Of a stretch of 13,862 bases of DNA, positions 10,159 to 13,862 are shown piece after piece; within the stretch, counting starts at the first letter, position 1, and every line of letters begins with the position of its first letter. The position numbers and the translations under genes are program-made. Location: contig CAKZPJ010000574.1 of assembly GCA_937138955.1 (NCBI GenBank), positions 1 through 13,862 of the forward strand, written 5' to 3'. The DNA comes from an uncultured Flammeovirgaceae bacterium. GTDB lineage: Bacteria; Bacteroidota; Bacteroidia; Cytophagales; Cyclobacteriaceae. The notes under the pieces were generated by a model that was given only the letters and a program-made list of their open reading frames with translations, made no database searches and was not told the origin of the DNA.

Positions 10159-10289
10159 AAAATTTACCAGGATAAACCGGAAAATACAGCCAATGCTTAA
10201 AGTTGTAAATCATAAGGTAAAAGAGTTCTAAATAACAGCACCTTAGTTTGATATAAAACCACCTTATTTTTGGTTGTATTTAGACACAT

Positions 10290-10318
10290 TTTCATTCTCC
10301 TATTTTGTTGTATCTTTG
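10290..10318 (+). promoter_or_regulatory. Probable promoter of the two-component operon
   Basis: TATCTTTG at 10311-10318 exactly matches TAnnTTTG. TTTC at 10290-10293, 17 bases upstream, is a one-mismatch TTTG-like -33 element. Transcription would begin near 10324, about 16 bases before the ATG at 10340. This placement rules out the in-frame TTG at 10274 as the start, because it would lie upstream of the transcript. Confidence 0.55.
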
Positions 10319-10339
10319 AATAAATCAATCAGAAAATCT

Positions 10340-11029
10340 ATGTCAGCCAAGCAACACAAAATACTCGTGGTAGACGATGAACCGGATATTCTGGATCTAC
10401 TGGAGTATAATTTGTCTAAAGAAGGCTACAAAGTAAAAACTGCTCTAGACGGTAGAAAAGCGGTCAATATCGCTGCTAAATTTACTCCTGACCTAATTTT
10501 ACTAGATATCATGATGCCGCATCAAGACGGGGTAGAAACCTGCCGGCAGTTACGCGAAAACCCTGACCTATACAATACTTTCATCGTTTTTCTGACGGCT
10601 CGCTCGGAGGAATACTCGGAGGTTGCCGCCTTTGATACGGGAGCTGATGACTACATTACCAAGCCAATCAAACCTCGAGCACTGATGAGCCGAATCAGTG
10701 CGATGTTTCGTCGGGAAGAAAAGAAGCGAAAGAAAAATAATAAGATCAACATTAATGGCCTCTCAATTGATCGTTCTAGCTACATGGTTGCCATAAAAGG
10801 AGAGCAGATCAGTTTGCCGAAGAAGGAGTTTGAATTACTGTACTATCTGGCCCAGAATCCCGATAAAGTACATAGCCGCGATGAGCTACTACAAAATATT
10901 TGGGGATCAGACGTATACGTATTGGCTCGCACCGTAGATGTTCACATTCGGAAAGTGCGGGAAAAAATTGGAAGTAATTATATTGTTACTGTCAAAGGTG
11001 TTGGGTATAAGTTTGGGTCGGAAGAATAA
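10340..11029 (+). CDS. OmpR/PhoB-family response regulator
   Basis: A 229-residue cytoplasmic transcription factor activated by phosphorylation. The receiver domain (residues 6-125) has the acidic pair Asp12-Asp13, the phosphoacceptor Asp56 in LLDIMMP, Thr86 in FLTAR and Lys108 in YITKP: a complete active site. A short basic linker rich in Lys and Arg (about 122-133) leads to a winged-helix DNA-binding domain (about 134-229) with LPKKEFELL, SRDELLQNIWG, RTVDVHIRKVREKIG and the C-terminal GVGYKF hairpin of the PhoB class. The ATG at 10340 is chosen because MSAKQHKILVVDDEP places the receiver at the normal distance and the -7 box lies just upstream. The kinase gene starts 14 bases after the stop codon, so the two form an operon and a cognate pair. 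The stimulus and target genes are unknown. PhoB-like in sequence, but a phosphate role is not shown by the context. Confidence 0.95.
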   Translation: MSAKQHKILVVDDEPDILDLLEYNLSKEGYKVKTALDGRKAVNIAAKFTPDLILLDIMMPHQDGVETCRQLRENPDLYNTFIVFLTARSEEYSEVAAFDTGADDYITKPIKPRALMSRISAMFRREEKKRKKNNKININGLSIDRSSYMVAIKGEQISLPKKEFELLYYLAQNPDKVHSRDELLQNIWGSDVYVLARTVDVHIRKVREKIGSNYIVTVKGVGYKFGSEE

Positions 11030-11043
11030 CACATTAACACCGC

Positions 11044-12135
11044 ATGTTTTTTAGTTCAAAAAGAGTAGCCTTGCTGCTGGGTTTTTCTATCGCGCTGGTC
11101 ACTACCGCTTTTTTGTCGCTGGTAGAGGGTGTTACGAATCAGGCGTTGCTGGTAGGCTGGTTACTCGCTTTTTCCTCCTCCTACATTCTTATTCAAGTCA
11201 CGTTAGATTTTTTGGTCTTTAAAGAGATCAACAAAATCTATGTAATAATCAACAAGCTGCGCCGCAAAGACTTATCATTCGTAGAAGAAAAAGAACCGGA
11301 AAGTTCAATAAACCCGTTGCGCCGCATCAATCGAGAAATCTTGGACTATGCCGCTCACAAACAAAAAGAGATCAATGATCTGAGGAAGATGGAAGAGTTT
11401 CGGCGCGAATTTGTCGCTAACGTGTCGCACGAACTTAAAACACCCATTTTTGCCGCGCAAGGCTTTGTTTACACCTTGTTGGATGGAGCGGCCGAACAAC
11501 CTAAACTTCGTAAGAAATTTCTAAAGAAAGCAGCCCGTAGTCTCGATGGGCTAGACTTATTAGTACAGGACTTACTCACACTATCTCAAATGGAGACGGG
11601 CGGTATTAAAATGCACTACGAACATTTCAACATCCAGGAAACCGTGCAGGAAGTGTTTGATCAGTTAGAATCAGAAGCAGACAAGAAAGGCATCACGCTT
11701 AAATTAGAGAGAACACAATTGGCTACTTACGTATACGCCGACCGCCAGCGTATTTACCAAGTACTTGTTAATCTGGTAGGAAACGCTATCAAGTATACTA
11801 AGCAGGACGGTAAAACTGTAAGAGTGTATTTCGCCAAGAGTGAAGAAGGCATTGACGTGGTAGTAAAGGACGAAGGTCGAGGCATTCCATCAGGAGATAT
11901 TACGCGTATTTTTGAACGCTTCTACCGAGTAGAAAAAAGCCGAGCCCGCAACAAGGGCGGCACCGGGCTAGGACTAGCCATTGTCAAACATATTGTAGAA
12001 GCCCACAAATCAGAAGTCCGCGTCAAAAGTAAGGTAGGCGAAGGCTCTACTTTTTCATTCGTACTACCTCAGGGCGACAAACTCTCTCCTTCCCTAATAG
12101 CAACCCCTCAGCCTGAGGGAGAAGAAGTAGAATAG
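11044..12135 (+). CDS. PhoR-like sensor histidine kinase with minimal extracytoplasmic region
   Basis: A 363-residue membrane kinase, presumed partner of the response regulator encoded just upstream. Two hydrophobic helices (about 7-28 and 35-58) are joined by only some six polar residues (EGVTNQ), so there is no room for a periplasmic sensor domain. A charged helical linker follows (about 60-118; a degenerate HAMP or coiled coil is possible). The HisKA domain carries the H box FVANVSHELKTP with phosphoacceptor His129. The HATPase domain has the N box with Asn247 in VNLVGNAIKYT, the G1 box DEGRGI (276-281), the F box FERFYR (290-295) and the G2 box GGTGLGLA (305-312), so the kinase should be active. 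Architecture is that of short PhoR-type kinases. Signals could be sensed in the membrane, by the linker or by a partner protein. The last codons encode a Pro/Glu-rich tail. Confidence 0.94.
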   Translation: MFFSSKRVALLLGFSIALVTTAFLSLVEGVTNQALLVGWLLAFSSSYILIQVTLDFLVFKEINKIYVIINKLRRKDLSFVEEKEPESSINPLRRINREILDYAAHKQKEINDLRKMEEFRREFVANVSHELKTPIFAAQGFVYTLLDGAAEQPKLRKKFLKKAARSLDGLDLLVQDLLTLSQMETGGIKMHYEHFNIQETVQEVFDQLESEADKKGITLKLERTQLATYVYADRQRIYQVLVNLVGNAIKYTKQDGKTVRVYFAKSEEGIDVVVKDEGRGIPSGDITRIFERFYRVEKSRARNKGGTGLGLAIVKHIVEAHKSEVRVKSKVGEGSTFSFVLPQGDKLSPSLIATPQPEGEEVE

Positions 12136-12139
12136 CTTT

Positions 12140-12310
12140 TTTAGTGCTGAGTGTTATGGTGCTAGAGTGCGTGGTGTTATGGTTAGTAATATTCACGATT
12201 ACCCTTCTCTACGCTATACGAACAACTGAGTACACTAATACTGCCACTAATACTGCGCGACAACCACCATAACACAATAACACTTCGTACTATAACACCC
12301 CAACACTAAA
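12140..12310. repeat. Imperfect inverted repeat of about 170 bp filling the kinase-rluA spacer
   Basis: Four collinear nested pairings link the two sides: TTTAGTG (12140-12146) with CACTAAA (12304-12310); a 12-base stem, 12151-12162 with 12287-12298, including two G-U pairs; AGTG (12166-12169) with CACT (12281-12284); and GTGTTATGGT (12174-12183) with ACCATAACAC (12266-12275). Internal loops are almost symmetrical (4/5, 3/2 and 4/5 bases). The central loop (12184-12265) contains a small hairpin (12186-12190 with 12198-12202) and a 12-base tandem duplication. There is no ORF of note and no T run at either base. It may be a small non-autonomous inverted-repeat element, a decayed intergenic repeat, or a structured RNA. 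Confidence 0.7.
12233..12256. repeat. Exact tandem duplication of a 12-base unit
   Basis: CACTAATACTGC occurs twice in direct succession (12233-12244 and 12245-12256) in the central loop of the large inverted repeat. The unit contains CACTAA, the same word found at the outer right end of the inverted repeat (12304-12309), so it appears built from the same short sequence family. Confidence 0.9.
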
Positions 12311-12348
12311 TTGCTCAACTATTTCCCCGTTCCCCGTGTTAAGTCGCT

Positions 12349-13065
12349 ATGGCAAAAATTAATTTCAAGGATCTGATTCTATACGAGAATCAGGATTATA
12401 TCATTATTAATAAGCCTTCGCATCTGTCAACGCTGGAAGATCGTAACGATCCGTTTAGCATTATTGAAATGGCGCGTGGCTATACCGAAGATGCTCAAGT
12501 TGGTCATCGGTTAGATAAGGAAACCTCTGGTGCTTTAGCTATTGCCAAACATCCAGAAGCGTATCGAGCTTTGGCGATGCAGTTTGAACACCGGAAGGTA
12601 AAAAAAATCTACCACGCAGTCTGCGATGGAATTCATAATTTCCAAGATGTGCAGGTGGATTTGCCGATCTACGCCAACAGCAAAGGAAGTGTTCGAGTTA
12701 GTCATCGAGGGGGGAAATCGGCTCAAACTGAAGTTAATACTTTGGAAGTGTATAAACAGCATACTCTGGTAAGGTGTCAACCCGTGACCGGACGTATGCA
12801 CCAGATTCGGGTTCATTTAGCTAGTTTGAATGCTTCCATTGTGGGTGATGAGCAGTACGGCGGCAAGCCTTTTTACTTATCATCTATTAAGCGAAAGTAC
12901 AATCTGAAACGGAATACCGAAGAGCTGCCACTCATCAAACGAGTAGCGCTACACGCCCAAGCTTTAGAAATAGAACTTTTAAACCAAGAACAGGTTTGTA
13001 TAGAGGCTCCTTATCCTAAGGATTTTGCCGTTTTGCTCAAACAACTCGAGAAAAACCGATATTAG
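12349..13065 (+). CDS. RluA-family RNA pseudouridine synthase
   Basis: A 238-residue enzyme that isomerises uridine to pseudouridine in rRNA or tRNA. The core begins with DYIIINKPSHLST and carries the family signature HRLDKETSG with catalytic Asp56, then the KIYHAV strand, SAQTEV, the VTGRMHQIRVHLA motif and GDEQYGG. There is no N-terminal S4 domain; the product is short, comparable to single-domain RluA/TruC types rather than RluC/RluD. The exact target uridine cannot be read from sequence. The ATG at 12349 is the first start giving the complete core. No clear TAnnTTTG box lies between 12310 and the start, so transcription may come from within or before the inverted repeat. It stands 264 bases ahead of rplM on the same strand; rplM has its own promoter. 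Confidence 0.92.
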   Translation: MAKINFKDLILYENQDYIIINKPSHLSTLEDRNDPFSIIEMARGYTEDAQVGHRLDKETSGALAIAKHPEAYRALAMQFEHRKVKKIYHAVCDGIHNFQDVQVDLPIYANSKGSVRVSHRGGKSAQTEVNTLEVYKQHTLVRCQPVTGRMHQIRVHLASLNASIVGDEQYGGKPFYLSSIKRKYNLKRNTEELPLIKRVALHAQALEIELLNQEQVCIEAPYPKDFAVLLKQLEKNRY

Positions 13066-13088
13066 CTAAAATTAGCATCCAGAAAGGG

Positions 13089-13119
13089 TTGTTTGGGAAG
13101 TAAATAGTCTCTAATTTTG
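13089..13119 (+). promoter_or_regulatory. Promoter of the rplM-rpsI operon
   Basis: TTG at 13089-13091, a 20-base spacer and TAATTTTG at 13112-13119 fit the Bacteroidota consensus TTG-N(17-23)-TAnnTTTG. This is the best promoter in the window. A second possible -33 element, TTTG at 13092-13095, has a 16-base spacer. Transcription would begin near 13125, leaving about 205 bases before the rplM start. Confidence 0.68.
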
Positions 13120-13124
13120 TCGCC

Positions 13125-13329
13125 TCTTTAAATAGGGCGTATTAACACACTAACTTAAACGGTGATTTTGAGCCGTTTTCGGCCTGCTTTGCGTTACTTT
13201 CGGCAGCCGCTGCTCAGGCATCGGCCTTCTCAAGTGCCTAAATCAGACCAAAACCAACTACAAAATCTCTTGTTAGTCTGCGTGTCAATAAGCCCAAGAG
13301 GGGTGTTTTACCTATTAATAATTATACAA
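13125..13329 (+). promoter_or_regulatory. Long rplM leader, possible autoregulatory RNA
   Basis: About 205 transcribed bases precede rplM. The frame through this stretch is open from 13162 but has no resemblance to L13, so I treat it as untranslated. Possible helices: AAACGG (13157-13162) with CCGTTT (13173-13178); GCCG (13172-13175) with CGGC (13180-13183) around TTTT; GCCTG (13182-13186) with CAGGC (13215-13219), enclosing GCAG (13203-13206) with CTGC (13210-13213). The first two share bases and exclude each other. Ribosomal-protein leaders that bind their own product are well known, and an L13 leader class has been described in Bacteroidia as far as I recall; whether this sequence belongs to it is not tested. 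Confidence 0.42.
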
Positions 13330-13779
13330 TTGGATATTTTAAGTTACAAAACTCAAGCGGCCAACAAATCGACCATCGAAAAGCAGTGGTATGTGGTTGA
13401 TGCGGGCGAAGCCCCGTTAGGCCGGGTGTGCAGCGAAGTGGCGCGTATCTTACGCGGCAAACACAAAACTAGCTTCACACCTCACGTAGACTGCGGAGAC
13501 AATGTTATTGTGATTAATGCGGACAACTTGATTCTGACCGGCAAAAAAATGGACCAGAAGCAGTACATCCGTCACACCGGTTACCCGGGAGGACAGCGGT
13601 TTTCTACTCCTCGTCAGGAGATTCAGAAATCTTCTACTCGCGTAATTGAATCGGCGGTACGAGGCATGTTACCTAAGAACAAACTGGGTCGTAAAATTTT
13701 TAAGAGCCTGTTCGTGTACGAAGGTAGCGAGCACCCCCACGAGGCGCAGCAGCCGAAGGAGATCAGCATTACCAAATAA
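13330..13779 (+). CDS. rplM: 50S ribosomal protein L13 (TTG start)
   Basis: A 149-residue protein of the large ribosomal subunit that binds 23S rRNA early in assembly. Landmarks: DILSYKT at 2-8, WYVVDA (20-25), LGRVCSEVARILRGK (30-44), FTPHVDCGD (49-57), INADNLILTGKK (62-73), TGYPGG (83-88), RGMLPKNKLGR (111-121) and HPHEAQQP (135-142). The start is taken as TTG at 13330 because the family begins MDTLSYKT at exactly this place and no ATG lies near it in frame; a start at the upstream in-frame GTG at 13162 would add 56 residues without any L13 similarity. The sequence just before the start is A/T-rich with no Shine-Dalgarno site, usual for the phylum. rpsI begins 18 bases after the stop, so the two form the conserved L13-S9 operon. 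Confidence 0.96.
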   Translation: MDILSYKTQAANKSTIEKQWYVVDAGEAPLGRVCSEVARILRGKHKTSFTPHVDCGDNVIVINADNLILTGKKMDQKQYIRHTGYPGGQRFSTPRQEIQKSSTRVIESAVRGMLPKNKLGRKIFKSLFVYEGSEHPHEAQQPKEISITK

Positions 13780-13797
13780 CATTGACGAACTACAATT

Positions 13798-13862
13798 ATG
13801 GATATAATTAACACTATTGGAAGACGCAAAACTTCAGTAGCTCGAATTTACCTGAAGCCTGG
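13798..13862 (+). CDS. rpsI: 30S ribosomal protein S9 (N-terminal fragment, runs off window)
   Basis: Only 21 codons and two bases are present. The visible start, MDIINTIGRRKTSVARIYL, has the highly conserved S9 signature IGRRKTxVARxYL and aligns from the initiating methionine. S9 sits in the small-subunit head, where its C-terminal tail (not visible here) contacts P-site tRNA. The position 18 bases after rplM matches the almost universal rplM-rpsI order and shared transcription. Confidence 0.95.
   Translation, partial: MDIINTIGRRKTSVARIYLKP

Noticed and set aside
10274-10339. Longer response-regulator start at TTG 10274
   Set aside because: The added residues do not belong to a receiver domain, and the TAnnTTTG box at 10311-10318 lies inside this extension, so it would not be transcribed from that promoter.
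12105-12119. Hairpin CCCTCA-GCC-TGAGGG in the last codons of the histidine kinase
   Set aside because: The stem is perfect but lies within the coding region, and the nearest T run (12137-12142) is 17 bases away, so it is not a canonical terminator.
12535-12816. Minus-strand open frame inside the pseudouridine synthase gene, and similar antisense frames in the surface-protein genes and the histidine kinase gene
   Set aside because: They lie opposite well-supported genes, have no recognisable domains and are explained as shadows of the real reading frames.
13067-13078. GCTAA-AA-TTAGC hairpin just after the rluA-family stop codon
   Set aside because: The stem is short and A/T-rich with a two-base loop and no T run; too weak to call a terminator.
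13162-13329. Upstream extension of rplM from 13162 or a small leader ORF
   Set aside because: The translated stretch has no L13 similarity and no recognisable protein features; it is better explained as an untranslated leader that happens to be open.

Overview
The window looks like chromosomal DNA from a free-living member of the Bacteroidota, most likely the Cytophagales. Four signs support this. Two very large secreted proteins end in a type IX secretion (Por secretion tail) sorting domain. Several genes are preceded by the Bacteroidota-type -7 box TAnnTTTG. Convincing Shine-Dalgarno sites are absent. The L13 N-terminus has the form LDILSYKT, close to the MDTLSYKT of Bacteroidota L13. The order is assigned only from overall resemblance and is an inference.

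Layout. Bases 2-4231 (+) hold the 3' part of a giant FG-GAP/VCBS protein; its start lies before the window. It carries a cohesin-like module, five cadherin-like repeats, an Ig-like module and a T9SS tail. A strong intrinsic terminator (4285-4326) follows. Bases 4479-7253 (+) hold a paralogue with a signal peptide, FG-GAP repeats, the same Ig-like module and a T9SS tail, but without the cohesin and cadherin modules. valS (7426-10095) is convergent with it. A divergent intergenic region, with a -7 box facing each way, leads to a two-component pair: an OmpR/PhoB-type response regulator (10340-11029) and a PhoR-like histidine kinase with almost no extracytoplasmic loop (11044-12135). Then come a RluA-family pseudouridine synthase (12349-13065), rplM (13330-13779, TTG start, long leader) and the first 65 bases of rpsI (13798 to the window end).

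How the genes work together. The first two are surface or secreted proteins exported by a shared route; adhesion or binding is the likely role, but the ligand cannot be read from sequence. The rest is conserved housekeeping and signalling: tRNA charging, a phosphorelay, RNA modification and the L13-S9 ribosomal operon. No spacer exceeds 300 bases. The 213-base spacer between the kinase and the pseudouridine synthase is almost filled by an imperfect inverted repeat of about 170 bases, and the 264-base spacer before rplM holds a promoter and a probable structured leader. I see no CRISPR array, transposase, phage gene, tRNA or rRNA. Most of the window is ordinary; the inverted repeat, the rplM leader and the cohesin-containing secreted protein are the parts most worth a second look.
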